This document shows, piece by piece, positions 18,835 through 30,857 of a DNA stretch of 35,912 nucleotides. This DNA comes from Flavobacteriaceae bacterium TMED48. GTDB lineage: Bacteria; Pseudomonadota; Gammaproteobacteria; Pseudomonadales; Porticoccaceae. The position numbers and the translations under genes were made by a program. A model generated the notes under the pieces. That model did not search any database, was not told the DNA's origin, and saw only the letters and a list, made by a program, of their open reading frames with translations. Within the stretch, counting starts at the first letter, position 1, and every line of letters begins with the position of its first letter. The DNA lies in contig CAJIZO010000205.1 in assembly GCA_905181995.1 (NCBI GenBank), positions 1 to 35,912 on the forward strand. Reading direction: 5' to 3'.

Positions 18835-19956
18835 ATGGCAAAGCGCGATTATTACGATGTCTTGGGCGTTGACAGAGGTGCCTCTGCGAGCGAGATAAAA
18901 AAGGCATTCCGCCGTGTTGCGATGAAGCACCATCCCGACCGCAATCCAGACGATAAACAAGCCGAGGACAAGTTTAAAGAGGCGCAAGAGGCCTATGAGG
19001 TACTCAGCGACGATGATAAAAAAGCCAATTTCGATCGCTTTGGACACGCCTCGCCCAACCAGGGTGGCGGTGGCGCTGGCGGCGCTGGTTTTGGCGATAT
19101 ATTTGGCGACGTTTTTGGCGATATTTTCGGCGGTGCGGGCAGCTCTGGTGGGCGCAGTGGTCCGGCGCGGGGTTCCGATCTACGCTACGATTTGCAGCTC
19201 GAACTAGAGGATGCGGTAAAGGGTAAGACCGTCGAGATAGAGATTCCGACGTTGGACCCCTGTTCGACCTGCAATGGTTCAGGCGCGCGGGCCGGTTCAT
19301 CGCCTCGCACCTGTAATTCTTGCCAAGGCGTGGGCCAGGTGCGCATGCAGCAGGGTTTCTTTTCAGTGCAGCAGACCTGCCCCAAGTGCCGCGGTCGCGG
19401 CCAGATGATTACCGATCCCTGCGGTGGGTGTCACGGGCAGGGTGTGGTGGAAAAACGCAAAACACTGTCGGTCAAAATTCCTGCTGGGGTTGATACCGGT
19501 GATCGAATTCGCCTGGCAGGCAAAGGTGAAGCCGGGCCCCAGGGCGGGCCCAATGGTGATTTATACGTGCAGATGAACGTCGCCGAACACAGTCTGTTTG
19601 TGCGCGATGGCGCTAACCTGCACTGCGAAGTGCCGATCAGTTTTAGTCAGGCGGCACTCGGGGGCGAGTTGGAAGTTCCGACGCTGTCGGGTAAGGTGAA
19701 ACTCAAGGTGCCGCTGGAAACCCAGAGCGGCAAGCTGTTTCGACTGCGTGGTAAGGGCGTGACCCAGGTGCGCGGTGGCGGCCCTGGCGATTTATTGTGT
19801 CGAGTGGTGGTCGAGACGCCGATCAACTTATCCGCCAAGCAGGCCAAGTTGTTGAAGAGCTTTGATGCCAGCTTGTCCGGTAGCAGTAAACACTCGCCAC
19901 GCAGTTCCAGTTGGTTTAGTGGTGTGAAGAGCTTTTTTGATAACCTGACCGGCTAG
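18835..19956 (+). CDS. dnaJ: molecular chaperone DnaJ
   Basis: [35 protein letters not shown] region, four CxxCxGxG zinc motifs. Start at 18835, not the ORF-track 18772. Confidence 0.98.
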   Translation: MAKRDYYDVLGVDRGASASEIKKAFRRVAMKHHPDRNPDDKQAEDKFKEAQEAYEVLSDDDKKANFDRFGHASPNQGGGGAGGAGFGDIFGDVFGDIFGGAGSSGGRSGPARGSDLRYDLQLELEDAVKGKTVEIEIPTLDPCSTCNGSGARAGSSPRTCNSCQGVGQVRMQQGFFSVQQTCPKCRGRGQMITDPCGGCHGQGVVEKRKTLSVKIPAGVDTGDRIRLAGKGEAGPQGGPNGDLYVQMNVAEHSLFVRDGANLHCEVPISFSQAALGGELEVPTLSGKVKLKVPLETQSGKLFRLRGKGVTQVRGGGPGDLLCRVVVETPINLSAKQAKLLKSFDASLSGSSKHSPRSSSWFSGVKSFFDNLTG

Positions 19957-20811
<855 letters not shown>

Positions 20812-20855
20812 CCGATGGCGCAGTCCCCGCGCGGTTGAATTAATCGCACAAGCTG

Positions 20856-20885
20856 TTGGACAAAAATCGGTAGTTTGCATAGAAT
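20856..20885 (+). promoter_or_regulatory. candidate sigma-70 promoter upstream of carA
   Basis: TTGGAC (20856-20861), 18-nt spacer, TAGAAT (20880-20885). Confidence 0.5.
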
Positions 20886-20954
20886 GGTGTCCCAACGCTG
20901 GCGCCTGCTGCCGGTTCGGTAGCGAGGGGTAAAGACGCAAGTGAATAGGCTTAT

Positions 20955-20991
20955 AAACGAGATGAGACGGCTAGTTTCATCTCGTTTTTTT
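20955..20991 (+). terminator. strong intrinsic terminator between dapB and carA, possibly a carAB leader attenuator
   Basis: aaacgagatga (20955-20965) / tcatctcgttt (20977-20987) plus G.U and A-U extension into the loop, followed by TTTT. Confidence 0.85.
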
Positions 20992-21086
20992 ACACTGGGC
21001 GGTATGTTTTCAGCCGTTAAAGCGGGATTCAAACCGTTCAATCTTGCGCCACGGCCAGCGCGTCCATTCAATTGCCAGGAGGTTGT

Positions 21087-22223
21087 GTGAATTCCCAGAC
21101 CCGTAAGGGGGCGATTCTCGCCCTGGCCGATGGAACGATTTTTTCGGGCACAGCGATTGGCGCAGAGGGTTGTAGCGTGGGTGAGGTGGTATTCAACACC
21201 GCGCTTACCGGTTATCAAGAGATCCTGACCGACCCCTCTTACGCGCGGCAGATTGTCACGCTCACCTACCCACATATTGGTAATGTGGGGGTCAACCCCG
21301 ACGATCGAGAGTCCGATAATATTTGGGCCGCCGGCCTAGTGATTCGCGACCTACCGCTGTTGGCGTCAAACTTTCGCAGTCAACAGACCCTAGATGATTA
21401 CTTGCGCGACCATAATATCCTCGGCATTGCCGACATAGATACCCGCGCTTTAACGCGACGGTTGCGGCAGTCGGGTGCTCAGAGCGGATGTATCATGGCC
21501 GGTGATGTGGATCCCCAGCTTGCGCTTGAAAAGGCGCGAGCGTTTCCTGGCCTACAGGGGTTGGACTTGGCGAAAGAAGTTTCGATCGCCCAAGCGACAA
21601 CATGGGATAGCGGTAGTTGGAGCCTTGAGGGTGGCTATTGCCAGGGCCAAGCACTACGGCACAAGGTGGTGGCTTACGATTTTGGCGCCAAGCATAATAT
21701 CTTGCGAATGTTGGTCGACAGGTCTTGCGAGTTGCGGGTGGTGCCAGCACAAACGCCAGCCGCTGAGGTGTTGGCGATGCAGCCCGACGGCGTTTTTCTG
21801 TCGAATGGCCCCGGCGATCCCGAACCGTGCGATTATGCCATCGATGCCATCCGCGAGATTTTAACCGCCGGTATTCCGATTTTTGGGATCTGTCTTGGAC
21901 ATCAATTGCTGGCCCTGGCGTCGGGTGCGAAAACCATAAAAATGAAATTTGGTCATCACGGGGCCAATCATCCGGTCGAAGATATCGCCGCTCAGCGGGT
22001 AATGATAACTAGTCAGAATCATGGCTTTGCGGTTGATGAAGAGAGTTTGCCGGCCAATCTCGCGGTGACCCATAGGTCGCTGTTTGACGGCTCATTACAG
22101 GGTATAGAGCGTACCGATAAGCCAGCGTTTGGTTTTCAGGGGCACCCCGAGGCGAGCCCAGGCCCGCACGATGCGGCGGCACTTTTCGATCGCTTTATCG
22201 CGATGATGGCGGCACGTGGGTAG
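21087..22223 (+). CDS. carA: carbamoyl-phosphate synthase small subunit
   Basis: [40 protein letters not shown]; GATase motif [15 protein letters not shown] 21087 follows AGGAGG. Confidence 0.97.
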   Translation: MNSQTRKGAILALADGTIFSGTAIGAEGCSVGEVVFNTALTGYQEILTDPSYARQIVTLTYPHIGNVGVNPDDRESDNIWAAGLVIRDLPLLASNFRSQQTLDDYLRDHNILGIADIDTRALTRRLRQSGAQSGCIMAGDVDPQLALEKARAFPGLQGLDLAKEVSIAQATTWDSGSWSLEGGYCQGQALRHKVVAYDFGAKHNILRMLVDRSCELRVVPAQTPAAEVLAMQPDGVFLSNGPGDPEPCDYAIDAIREILTAGIPIFGICLGHQLLALASGAKTIKMKFGHHGANHPVEDIAAQRVMITSQNHGFAVDEESLPANLAVTHRSLFDGSLQGIERTDKPAFGFQGHPEASPGPHDAAALFDRFIAMMAARG

Positions 22224-22293
22224 TGATAATCCCGTTGCCGTTACCGGTATAAAATCCAAGCAGTCACCTTAGACAGCGTTTTGCGGAGCAAGC

Positions 22294-25200
22294 ATGCCAA
22301 AAAGAACGGACATTAAGAGTATTTTAATCATCGGCGCTGGGCCGATCATTATTGGTCAGGCGTGCGAGTTTGACTACTCTGGTGCCCAGGCCTGTAAGGC
22401 GCTTCGCGAAGAGGGATTCAAAGTGGTGCTGGTGAACTCTAATCCAGCGACCATTATGACCGACCCGGCGATGGCCGATGCGACCTATATCGAGCCGGTT
22501 GAGTGGCGTACGGTCGCCAATATTATCGCTCAGGAAAGGCCCGATGCGCTGTTGCCGACCATGGGCGGGCAGACGGCGTTGAACTGCGCCCTCGATCTTG
22601 CCAAACATGGCGTACTGGAAAAATACGGCGTCGAGATGATCGGTGCCAATGCCGACGCGATCGACAAAGCCGAAGACCGCGAACGGTTCGATAAAGCGAT
22701 GCGAGCCATCGGTTTAAAAACGCCCAATTCGGGCATTGCCCACAGCCTTGAAGAGGCCGAACAAATCGCTGATCGATTCGGTTTTCCGTGCATCATTCGA
22801 CCGTCTTTCACGATGGGCGGTTCGGGGGGAGGCATCGCTTACAACCGCGAAGAATTTGAGCAAATTTGTCGGCGCGGATTGGATTTGTCACCGACCAATG
22901 AACTGTTGATCGACGAATCCCTGATCGGCTGGAAAGAATTTGAAATGGAGGTGGTGCGCGACCGTCGCGACAACTGCATCATCGTCTGTTCGATTGAAAA
23001 TTTTGATCCCATGGGAATTCACACCGGTGACTCGATCACCGTGGCCCCAGCGCAAACCTTGACCGATAAAGAGTATCAGTTGATGCGCAACGCCTCGATA
23101 AAGGTACTGCGCGAAATTGGCGTAGAAACCGGGGGCTCTAATGTTCAGTTCGCGGTGAACCCTGCGGATGGTGAGCTGGTGGTGATTGAAATGAATCCGC
23201 GGGTATCGCGGTCATCGGCATTGGCTTCCAAGGCGACCGGGTTTCCAATTGCTAAAATAGCTGCGAAACTTGCAATTGGTTACACCCTCGATGAACTGCA
23301 AAACGAAATTACTGGTGGTGCGACCCCCGCCTCGTTTGAGCCGAGTATCGATTACGTGGTTACCAAGGTGCCGAGATTTGCCTTTGAGAAGTTTGATCAG
23401 GCGAGTCCAGTGCTAACCACACAGATGAAATCTGTCGGCGAGGTTATGGCGATCGGCCGAACGTTCCAGGAGTCTATGCAAAAAGCACTGCGCGGTCTCG
23501 AGGTGGATGTGGCTGGGTTCGACCCAATTTTGATCGACGACGACAGCGCCAGTAGCCTGTTGCGCAATCAACTTGCCGAGGCGACGCCGGAGCGTATTTG
23601 GTATCTAGGCGACGCGTTTCGTCGCGGCATGAGCTGCCAGCAAGTGCATGAAATCACCCGTATCGATGCTTGGTTTTTGGTGCAGATTGAAGACTTAATC
23701 GCCGAAGAACAGCGCTTAGATGATCTTAAAAACCTCGATCGCGAGACGCTTTATCGGCTCAAGCGCAAAGGTTTTTCCGACCGCAGACTCGCCGACATCA
23801 TGGGATGTGCCGAGGCTGATGTTCGCCAGCGACGTTATGACTTCGATCTTCATCCGGTCTACAAACGGGTGGATACCTGCGCCGCAGAATTTGCCACCGA
23901 TACCGCTTATATGTACTCGACCTACGAGCAAGAGTGCGAGGCGCGACCCAGCGACAAGAAAAAGATCATCGTTTTGGGTGGTGGCCCGAATCGCATTGGT
24001 CAGGGTATCGAGTTTGATTATTGCTGCGTGCATGCGGCCCTGGCACTGCGCGACGATGATTATCAGACGATCATGGTCAACTGTAATCCCGAGACCGTAT
24101 CGACCGATTACGACACCTCAGATCGGCTGTATTTTGAGCCAGTGACCCTAGAGGATGTGCTGGAGATTGTTCGTATTGAAAATCCGGATGGCGTCATCGT
24201 TCAGTTTGGTGGTCAGACTCCGCTCAAATTGGCGCGTGCACTCGAGGCTCAGGGAGTGTCCATTATCGGCACCACACCGGATGCAATTGATTGTGCGGAA
24301 GATCGTGAACGCTTTGCGCAGATGATCGAAAAGCTGGGTTTGTTGCAACCGCGCAACGCCACCGCTAGGAGTGTTGATGAGGCGGTCGGGCTGGCCGAAA
24401 ACATTGGCTACCCGCTGGTGGTCAGACCGTCCTACGTGCTCGGCGGGCGGGCCATGGAAATTGTCTATAAAGAAGACGAACTGCGCCATTATATGCGCAG
24501 CGCGGTGACGGTTTCCGAAGATTCTCCGGTGTTGCTGGATTTTTTCTTGCCCAACGCGATCGAGGTGGATGTCGATGCGGTGAGCGATGGCGAGGATGTG
24601 GTGATCGGCGCGATTATGGAGCACATTGAGCAGGCCGGAATTCACTCTGGCGATTCGGCCTGTTCTCTGCCGCCCTACAGCCTGAGTTGCGAAGTTCAGG
24701 ATGAAATGCGCGATATTTGCAAAAAAATGGCCCGTGAGCTCGGCGTCGTTGGCTTGATGAACGTGCAATTGGCGCTTCAGGATGGCGCTATTTACGTGAT
24801 CGAAGTCAATCCGCGCGCGGCGCGCACGGTGCCTTTTGTGTCTAAGTGCATCGGTGTGTCATTGGCCAAGATTGCCGCTCGTTGCATGGTGGGGCAGTCG
24901 TTGCAGTCGCAGGGTTTTACCGCTGAAATCGTGCCGCCCTATTTCAGCGTTAAGGAAGCGGTGTTTCCATTCAATAAATTCCCTGGTATCGATCCAATTC
25001 TCGGCCCAGAGATGAAATCTACCGGCGAAGTGATGGGCCTCGGCGCGACATTTGCCGAGGCGTATGGCAAGGCCGAATTGGGTTCTGGTGATGAAATACC
25101 CCAGTCGGGCACTGCATTTATTAGCGTCAGGCAGCGAGATAAAGACCAGTTGCCAGAGATTGCTGGTGCTCTTCAAGGGCTCGGCTTTCAACTGGTTGCT

Positions 25201-25521
25201 ACCGCTGGAACCGCTGCTGTGATCGAGGCGGCGGGTATTCCTGTGACGCAGGTCAACAAAGTGCAAGAGGGACGTCCGCACATCGTCGATATGATCAAGA
25301 GCGACCGTATTGATCTGATCATCAATACCACCGAGGGGCGTCAAGCGATTGCGGATTCCTCTACGATTCGCTCCAACGCAGAACAGCACAGAGTCTATTA
25401 CACGACCACTATGGCTGGCGGCAGAGCCGTCTGTGAAGCGCTTAAATTCGCTGGCGACGTCACTGTACGCAGCTTACAAAAATTGCACGGGGAGATTGAT
25501 GTATGCAAAAAAATCCTATGA
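22294..25521 (+). CDS. carB: carbamoyl-phosphate synthase large subunit
   Basis: [37 protein letters not shown]..., two ATP-grasp halves. Confidence 0.99.
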   Translation: MPKRTDIKSILIIGAGPIIIGQACEFDYSGAQACKALREEGFKVVLVNSNPATIMTDPAMADATYIEPVEWRTVANIIAQERPDALLPTMGGQTALNCALDLAKHGVLEKYGVEMIGANADAIDKAEDRERFDKAMRAIGLKTPNSGIAHSLEEAEQIADRFGFPCIIRPSFTMGGSGGGIAYNREEFEQICRRGLDLSPTNELLIDESLIGWKEFEMEVVRDRRDNCIIVCSIENFDPMGIHTGDSITVAPAQTLTDKEYQLMRNASIKVLREIGVETGGSNVQFAVNPADGELVVIEMNPRVSRSSALASKATGFPIAKIAAKLAIGYTLDELQNEITGGATPASFEPSIDYVVTKVPRFAFEKFDQASPVLTTQMKSVGEVMAIGRTFQESMQKALRGLEVDVAGFDPILIDDDSASSLLRNQLAEATPERIWYLGDAFRRGMSCQQVHEITRIDAWFLVQIEDLIAEEQRLDDLKNLDRETLYRLKRKGFSDRRLADIMGCAEADVRQRRYDFDLHPVYKRVDTCAAEFATDTAYMYSTYEQECEARPSDKKKIIVLGGGPNRIGQGIEFDYCCVHAALALRDDDYQTIMVNCNPETVSTDYDTSDRLYFEPVTLEDVLEIVRIENPDGVIVQFGGQTPLKLARALEAQGVSIIGTTPDAIDCAEDRERFAQMIEKLGLLQPRNATARSVDEAVGLAENIGYPLVVRPSYVLGGRAMEIVYKEDELRHYMRSAVTVSEDSPVLLDFFLPNAIEVDVDAVSDGEDVVIGAIMEHIEQAGIHSGDSACSLPPYSLSCEVQDEMRDICKKMARELGVVGLMNVQLALQDGAIYVIEVNPRAARTVPFVSKCIGVSLAKIAARCMVGQSLQSQGFTAEIVPPYFSVKEAVFPFNKFPGIDPILGPEMKSTGEVMGLGATFAEAYGKAELGSGDEIPQSGTAFISVRQRDKDQLPEIAGALQGLGFQLVATAGTAAVIEAAGIPVTQVNKVQEGRPHIVDMIKSDRIDLIINTTEGRQAIADSSTIRSNAEQHRVYYTTTMAGGRAVCEALKFAGDVTVRSLQKLHGEIDVCKKIL

Positions 25522-25985
25522 CCGTCGAGGGTGAACGGGCGCTACGAGACGAGCTGGAAGTACTTAAAAAGGTCAAGCGACCGGCGATTATTCAGTCCAT
25601 AGCCACCGCCCGTGAGCACGGCGATCTCAAGGAAAATGCCGAGTACCATGCGGCGCGCGAGCAACAGAGTTTTGCCGAGGGCCGGATTCAAGATATCGAG
25701 GGCAAGCTGTCCCACGCCCAGGTCATCGATATCGCCAAGATCGCGCCCGGTGAGCGCGTGGTTTTTGGGGTCACCGTGGCGATTATTAACGTCGATACCG
25801 ACGAGGCCTTTAGCTACCAGATTGTTGGCGACGACGAGGCCGATGTCAAGTTGGGCAAGATCTCTTATCAATCGCCGATTGCCAGGGCCCTCATCGGCAA
25901 AGAAATTGGTGATTCAGTGGTCGTACAAACCCCCGGTGGCGAGATTGAATACGAGATTGACGCGGTGCGCTACGGCGACGCTTAG
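25503..25985 (+). CDS. greA: transcription elongation factor GreA
   Basis: [55 protein letters not shown]; overlaps the carB end by 19 nt. Confidence 0.98.
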   Translation: MQKNPMTVEGERALRDELEVLKKVKRPAIIQSIATAREHGDLKENAEYHAAREQQSFAEGRIQDIEGKLSHAQVIDIAKIAPGERVVFGVTVAIINVDTDEAFSYQIVGDDEADVKLGKISYQSPIARALIGKEIGDSVVVQTPGGEIEYEIDAVRYGDA

Positions 25986-26893
25986 GCCTTGTTGAGTAGC
26001 AGCAACATTAGCGCCTTTTGCGCGTGCAGGCGATTTTCTGCCTCGTCCCAAACCACCGATATCTGGCTGTCCTCGAGTAATTCGGCGGAGACCTCTTCGC
26101 CTCTATGCGCCGGTAGGCAGTGCATAAAAAGCGCATTGTTGGCGGCATGCGACATCAGCGTATGATCGACCTGAAAGCCGTTGAATTTTTCTAGACGCAG
26201 CTGTTGTTCGGCCTCCTGCCCCATCGATGCAAAGACATCGGTAGTGACGAGATCGACGCCATCGACTGCAGACGCCGGTTGGCGATGCAGCGTAATCCTC
26301 GCGCCGGCGCGCTCGAGTAGCTCTGGACTTGGCTCATAGCCCTCTGGGCAGGCGATATTGAGATTGAAATCGAGCAGCATGGCCGCGTTGATCCACGACT
26401 GGCACATATTGTTGCCATCGCCAATCCAGGCGACGGTTTTGCCGGTGATTGACCCGCGGTGTTCGCTAAAGGTTTGCAGATCTGCCAGCAATTGGCAGGG
26501 ATGATAGTCGTCGCTTAAGGCATTGATAACCGGCACCGAAGAATGTTTCGCGAAGAGCTCAATATCGGCCTGGCGAAAGGTCCGAATCATGACAATATCG
26601 ACCATGCTCGAGATCACTCTGGCCGAGTCTTGTATCGGTTCACCACGGCCTAATTGGGTATCGTTGGGCGATAGGAACAGCGCCGAGCCGCCGAGTTGGG
26701 CCATGCCCGCTTCAAAGGAAACGCGAGTTCGGGTGGAGGACTTTTCAAAAATCATCGCCAGCACCGCACCGGTCAGAGAGGTATTTTGATGTCCTTGACG
26801 GTGCGCGCGCTTAAGCTCGCTGGCAGATTGCAGTAGTGCGTTGAGTTCGCCGCGCGTGAGATCTGCAAGGCTGAGAAAATGTCGAGGTTGCAT
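25982..26893 (-). CDS. argF: ornithine carbamoyltransferase
   Basis: [21 protein letters not shown] (STRTR), [13 protein letters not shown] (HCLP). Confidence 0.97.
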   Translation of the reverse strand: MQPRHFLSLADLTRGELNALLQSASELKRAHRQGHQNTSLTGAVLAMIFEKSSTRTRVSFEAGMAQLGGSALFLSPNDTQLGRGEPIQDSARVISSMVDIVMIRTFRQADIELFAKHSSVPVINALSDDYHPCQLLADLQTFSEHRGSITGKTVAWIGDGNNMCQSWINAAMLLDFNLNIACPEGYEPSPELLERAGARITLHRQPASAVDGVDLVTTDVFASMGQEAEQQLRLEKFNGFQVDHTLMSHAANNALFMHCLPAHRGEEVSAELLEDSQISVVWDEAENRLHAQKALMLLLLNKA

Positions 26894-26901
26894 GATGACT
26901 A

Positions 26902-28080
26902 TTAATCCTCTTTAAAATCGACAATCAGCGGTACCAGCGTGTCTACCAATAGATCGGCTTCGCTGTCGCTCATGGTCAATGCCGGCAACAATCTAATCAC
27001 GCAGTCGGCGGTTACATTAATCACTAGACCATTGCGCATGGCAACGGAGAACAGCGATTTGCAGGGTCTATCCAGTTGTATGCCGATCATGCAGCCGCGG
27101 CCGCGAATGTCGACGACGGTGTCCACCGATGCCAGACCGCGTCGCAAGCCAAGCATAATTCGCTCGCCGACAGACGCCGCTCGAGCGGTTAGCTGGTATT
27201 GCTCTATGCAGTCAAATACTGCCAGCGCGGCGGCGCAAGACAGCGGATTGCCGCCAAAGGTCGAGCCATGGTTACCCGGTTGCATAAGGTTGGCGGCTGC
27301 GCCCTGGGCTAGGCATGCGCCAATGGGAACGCCATTGCCCAACCCTTTGGAGGTGGTAACTACGTCGGGGATCACGCGGCTGTGTTGATAGCAAAAGTAG
27401 CGGCCGGTGCGGCCGTTGCCGGTCTGCACTTCGTCGGCCATAAGCAGCCACTGCCTGCGCTCGCAGAGGGCTTTTAAATGCTCTAGATAGTCATCCGCGG
27501 GCAGGTTGATTCCGCCTTCGCCCTGAATGGGCTCGACCAAAACAGCGCAGATGTTGGCGTTGTTCTCGGCGATCCGCTCGATCGCTGGGATATCGTTGTA
27601 TGGTGCGCGCACAAACCCACCGACCAAGGGTTCAAAGCCGGCCTGGACTTTACGTCCACCCGAGGCGCTTAGCGTGGCCAGAGTACGGCCGTGAAAAGCG
27701 TTATCCATGACCAATACGGTGGGTGTTTTAATACCCCGTTGGTGGCCGTAGAGTCGGGCTATTTTTATCGCGGCTTCATTGGCTTCGGCGCCCGAATTAC
27801 CAAAAAAAACCTTGCTCATACCCGAGGCTGCGCACAGTTTTTCGGCTAATTCGAGCTGTTTGGGAATACCAAAAAAATTCGAACAATGGGTCAGCGTGGC
27901 AGCCTGCTCCGAGACCGCAGTGACCACCGCTGGGTGCGCGTGGCCGAGGCCACAGACCGCGATGCCAGACAGGCCGTCGAGGTATTTTTTGCCGCTGTCG
28001 TCCCACAGCCAGCAGCCATCGCCACGCACCAATGTGGCTGCGCGCACGCCGTAGGTATTCATCAGAGCATCAGTTGTCAT
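26902..28080 (-). CDS. argD: acetylornithine/N-succinyldiaminopimelate aminotransferase family protein
   Basis: Class III aminotransferase: [45 protein letters not shown] (PLP Lys). Start at ATG 28078-28080 with GGGAAGG upstream. Confidence 0.93.
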   Translation of the reverse strand: MTTDALMNTYGVRAATLVRGDGCWLWDDSGKKYLDGLSGIAVCGLGHAHPAVVTAVSEQAATLTHCSNFFGIPKQLELAEKLCAASGMSKVFFGNSGAEANEAAIKIARLYGHQRGIKTPTVLVMDNAFHGRTLATLSASGGRKVQAGFEPLVGGFVRAPYNDIPAIERIAENNANICAVLVEPIQGEGGINLPADDYLEHLKALCERRQWLLMADEVQTGNGRTGRYFCYQHSRVIPDVVTTSKGLGNGVPIGACLAQGAAANLMQPGNHGSTFGGNPLSCAAALAVFDCIEQYQLTARAASVGERIMLGLRRGLASVDTVVDIRGRGCMIGIQLDRPCKSLFSVAMRNGLVINVTADCVIRLLPALTMSDSEADLLVDTLVPLIVDFKED

Positions 28081-28135
28081 ATCGCCTTCCCGAGCGCGTC
28101 TTTGGATCACCGTCGTGACACTAAAACATAACAAT

Positions 28136-28158
28136 AAAAAAAGGCAGCCTCGCTGCCT
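28136..28158 (-). terminator. terminator-like hairpin on the minus strand at the 5' side of argD
   Basis: Minus strand aggcagc-gag-gctgcct followed by TTTTTT. Confidence 0.6.
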
Positions 28159-28170
28159 CTATAGTGGTAA

Positions 28171-28199
28171 ATAATAGCGCGGTTTGCTATCCGAGGCAA
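28171..28199 (-). promoter_or_regulatory. candidate sigma-70 promoter for argD-argF
   Basis: Minus strand TTGCCT (28199-28194), 17-nt spacer, TATTAT (28176-28171). Confidence 0.6.
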
Positions 28200-28431
28200 T
28201 TTTCCATGGTCACTTTTCTTGCGCCAGCGCCCATTACTGTGGCTCAACCCCCAGTGTTGAGAGGCCAAGCACGCCGCGGTTAATCGATAGCAGTGTCGCG
28301 ATGATCACCTTTCGAAAGTCTAGTGGGTATCTCAATTAATCTTTCCGATTGAGGCCTGCGGGCTGTCCGATTGGACTTTAAAAGGGTACCATTGCCGCTT
28401 ATTTAACCTTGATCTAAAGGCGAAGAACGAC

Positions 28432-28764
28432 ATGGACATAATGGACAGTATCCGCGAGCAGGTGGAGAACAATACGGTTATCTTGTATATGAAGGGCTCG
28501 CCCAATCAACCGCAATGTGGGTTTTCCGCGAAGACCGTGCAGGCTGTGATTGGCTGTGGGCAGAAATTTGCCTACGTCGATGTGCTTTCAAACCCGGAAA
28601 TACGCGCCAATTTACCAACCTATGGCAACTGGCCGACGTTTCCCCAGTTATGGGTCGGTGGGGAATTGTTGGGAGGTTGCGATATCATCACCGAAATGCA
28701 CGACAACGGTGAGTTAAAGCCGATTATAGACGAGGCTGTTGACGCGTCCAGTGCCGATCAATAG
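28432..28764 (+). CDS. grxD: monothiol glutaredoxin, Grx4 family
   Basis: CGFS active site in MKGSPNQPQCGFSAKTVQ; NWPTFPQLWVGGELLGGCDII. Confidence 0.95.
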   Translation: MDIMDSIREQVENNTVILYMKGSPNQPQCGFSAKTVQAVIGCGQKFAYVDVLSNPEIRANLPTYGNWPTFPQLWVGGELLGGCDIITEMHDNGELKPIIDEAVDASSADQ

Positions 28765-28832
28765 CGACCTCTGGCGACGTTTAATGCCGCCTGTTGGTAC
28801 CCGGCGGCTCGAGTCGTCGGTTGGGTTGCTGC

Positions 28833-29387
28833 CTAGGCGTTTCGAGCACTTTTCCAAGGTTTCTGAATCTGGTCGCGCTTGACGCTGAATTGCCCGCTTT
28901 TTCGATCCTCAAAAAAGTACATTAAAGCTTTTTCAACCACTGGAAATGCCAGTTCGTCCCAAGGTATTTGGCTTTCAGCAAACAGCGCTACTTCGGATGA
29001 CTCAGAGCTCACTGCGTATTCTGGCCGCTCCATTTTAGCCCGATAGAAAACGTATACTTGGTGTATTTGAGGTATATCGAATAGTGCATAGAGTTCGGCG
29101 TCTACGACGGTCGCGTAGGATTCTTCATAGCACTCGCGAAGGGCACCGTCCAGCGTAGATTCGCCATTCTCTAAAAACCCCGCTGGGAGTGTCCACAAAC
29201 CTAATCGCGGTTCGATAGCACGTCGGCAAAGCAATATTTTGTCTTCATAAACAGGCAACACACCGACGATAACCCGGGGATTTTGGTAATGCACCAGCTC
29301 GCACGAATGGCACGTAAAGCGTGGGCGGTTGTCGCCAACGGGAATTTCGCTAACGACTGGATCGCCGCAATTGGAGCAGTACTTCAT
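28833..29387 (-). CDS. NUDIX hydrolase with N-terminal zinc ribbon
   Basis: MKYCSNCGDP..FTCHSCELVHYQNP and NUDIX box GFLENGESTLDGALRECYEES. Start at 29387. Confidence 0.88.
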   Translation of the reverse strand: MKYCSNCGDPVVSEIPVGDNRPRFTCHSCELVHYQNPRVIVGVLPVYEDKILLCRRAIEPRLGLWTLPAGFLENGESTLDGALRECYEESYATVVDAELYALFDIPQIHQVYVFYRAKMERPEYAVSSESSEVALFAESQIPWDELAFPVVEKALMYFFEDRKSGQFSVKRDQIQKPWKSARNA

Positions 29388-29416
29388 GGCATTTTCAACC
29401 CGACCTAAACCCAGAG

Positions 29417-29422
29417 TATAAT
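29417..29422 (+). promoter_or_regulatory. TATAAT -10 box immediately before the CoA-pyrophosphatase-like gene
   Basis: Exact TATAAT; the ATG at 29429 begins 7 nt after its last base; weak -35 (TTTCAA). Confidence 0.5.
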
Positions 29423-29428
29423 GCACTA

Positions 29429-30031
29429 ATGCTTGAAACACTTATGCAAAATTTAAAAATTTTCCCCCTCACTAGGCCGCGCCCAGATCCTAGTAGCGAT
29501 GTCGCGCACGCGGCGGTATTACTGCTCCTTTGCGGGCCAGCGGAGGATCCGTCGATTCTTTTGACGCAGCGCTCTAACCAAGTCAATCACCACCCCGGCG
29601 AAGTGGCCTTCCCCGGCGGGATGTGGGAAGTCGACGATGGCGATTTGTTGATGACGGCTCTGCGCGAGGCAGAGGAAGAAATCGGTGTCGAGGTCGGCGC
29701 TGTCGACCCACTTGCGACATTGCCGGACGCGTCACCGATGCGCGGACGCGTCACTGTCACACCATTTGTTGGGTTGATGCAAAGCGACGGCGCATTGATT
29801 CCAGCACCGGCTGAAATTGCGGCAATTTTTCGCGTTCCAGTGCGCTATTTGTTAGAGCCCAAAAACTACGGGTATTTCACCTTTGAACACCAGGCTAAAA
29901 ACTATAGATTACCGCATCTAGATTTCGCCGGATACCGGGTTTGGGGCTTTACCCTAAAGGTATTAGTGGATATGTTAAACGCTAGTATGTCGGCCGCTAT
30001 CGACTTAGACTACCCAAAGCTACCCAGTTGA
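29429..30031 (+). CDS. NUDIX CoA pyrophosphatase family (YeaB/NudL-like); start may be ATG 29444
   Basis: ILLTQRSNQVNHHPGEVAFPGGMWEVDDGDLLMTALREAEEEIGV. Confidence 0.88.
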   Translation: MLETLMQNLKIFPLTRPRPDPSSDVAHAAVLLLLCGPAEDPSILLTQRSNQVNHHPGEVAFPGGMWEVDDGDLLMTALREAEEEIGVEVGAVDPLATLPDASPMRGRVTVTPFVGLMQSDGALIPAPAEIAAIFRVPVRYLLEPKNYGYFTFEHQAKNYRLPHLDFAGYRVWGFTLKVLVDMLNASMSAAIDLDYPKLPS

Positions 30032-30066
30032 GCTGGGACAAACAACGCAGATAGGCAAACGAAAAA

Positions 30067-30591
30067 ATGATTTATACATTTGGCGACGACTGCCCGAGTA
30101 TTGATGACAGCGCGTTTATCGCAGCGAGTGCGGATATTATCGGCGCGGTGATCATAAAGGCGCAGGCAAGCGTCTGGTTCAATGCGGTGATTAGGGGCGA
30201 TTGCGATCTGATCGAACTGGGCGCGCGCTCAAACATCCAAGACGGTGCGGTGGTGCATGCGGATGTTGGACAGCCGATGAGCATCGGTGAAGACGTCACC
30301 GTCGGGCACCATGCGATGCTGCATGGGCGTTCGATCGGTGACCGTACATTGATCGGCATTAACGCGGTTATTTTAGACGGTGCGCGGATAGGCAATGATT
30401 GTTTGATTGGCGCCAACACGCTGATTAAAGCGGGTTCCGATATACCCGATGGATCGATGGTGGTCGGTTCGCCGGGCAAAATCATTCGTCAAATTGATGC
30501 GCAGACGCGGACATTGTTACTGCATTCAGCGCGTCATTATGTCGACGTGGCGGCATCGATGAAGGTCGATTGCCGGGAGGTGGTTCGGTGA
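30067..30591 (+). CDS. gamma carbonic anhydrase family (left-handed beta-helix hexapeptide) protein
   Basis: SVWFNAVIRGDCDLIELGARSNIQDGAVVHADVGQPMSIGEDVTVGHHAMLHG. Confidence 0.9.
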   Translation: MIYTFGDDCPSIDDSAFIAASADIIGAVIIKAQASVWFNAVIRGDCDLIELGARSNIQDGAVVHADVGQPMSIGEDVTVGHHAMLHGRSIGDRTLIGINAVILDGARIGNDCLIGANTLIKAGSDIPDGSMVVGSPGKIIRQIDAQTRTLLLHSARHYVDVAASMKVDCREVVR

Positions 30592-30776
30592 TAAACGAGC
30601 AACCGGTGGCCTCGCCCTGCACGGGGATTTGCACCTTGAATGCGGATAAGGTCTGCGTTGGCTGCTTTAGAACCAGCCACGAAATCTTCCAGTGGCGGGG
30701 CCTCGATAATGCCGGTCGGCGCGAGGTGTTGGCGCTCTGCAGCGAACGCGAAGAGCGCGACGCCCAATCGGGCTAG
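30588..30776 (+). CDS. DUF1289-type Cys-rich small protein
   Basis: SPCTGICTLNADKVCVGCFRTSHEIFQWRGLD; GTG start overlaps the previous TGA (GTGA). Confidence 0.85.
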   Translation: MINEQPVASPCTGICTLNADKVCVGCFRTSHEIFQWRGLDNAGRREVLALCSEREERDAQSG

Positions 30777-30818
30777 GTTGGTGCGCGCTGCTGGTGTGAA
30801 CTGGCCGATTCAAAATTC

Positions 30819-30857
30819 GCCCCCGCAGCGAGGCTGCGGCTTGTTGCGGCGGGGCTT
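30819..30857. terminator. bidirectional terminator-like stem-loops between the DUF1289 gene and the convergent CorC gene
   Basis: ccgcagc-gag-gctgcgg (30823-30839) with alternative outer cgcccc/ggggc pairing and TTTT. Confidence 0.5.

Noticed and set aside
20884-20922. Short ORF MVSQRWRLLPVR before the carA-leader terminator, Arg-rich like an attenuator leader peptide
   Set aside because: Its ATG overlaps the proposed -10 box, so it would not be in the transcript from that promoter; no RBS.
20910-20965. Sequence ggtagcgaggggtaaagacgcaagtgaatagg vaguely like parts of a c-di-GMP-I (GEMM) riboswitch
   Set aside because: Motif order and paired elements of the GEMM aptamer are not present; only short word similarity.
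25503-25521. A7 run in the carB/greA overlap, where a -1 slip could fuse CarB to GreA
   Set aside because: In the carB frame the run is TGC AAA AAA ATC, not a proper X XXY YYZ slippery heptamer, and no downstream stimulator was seen.
28234-28335. 34-codon minus-strand ORF ending ...RKVIIATLLSINRGVLGLSTLGVEPQ, resembling the tail of a protein
   Set aside because: In-frame stop just upstream, no family recognised, other frames equally open; could be a gene remnant but cannot be supported.
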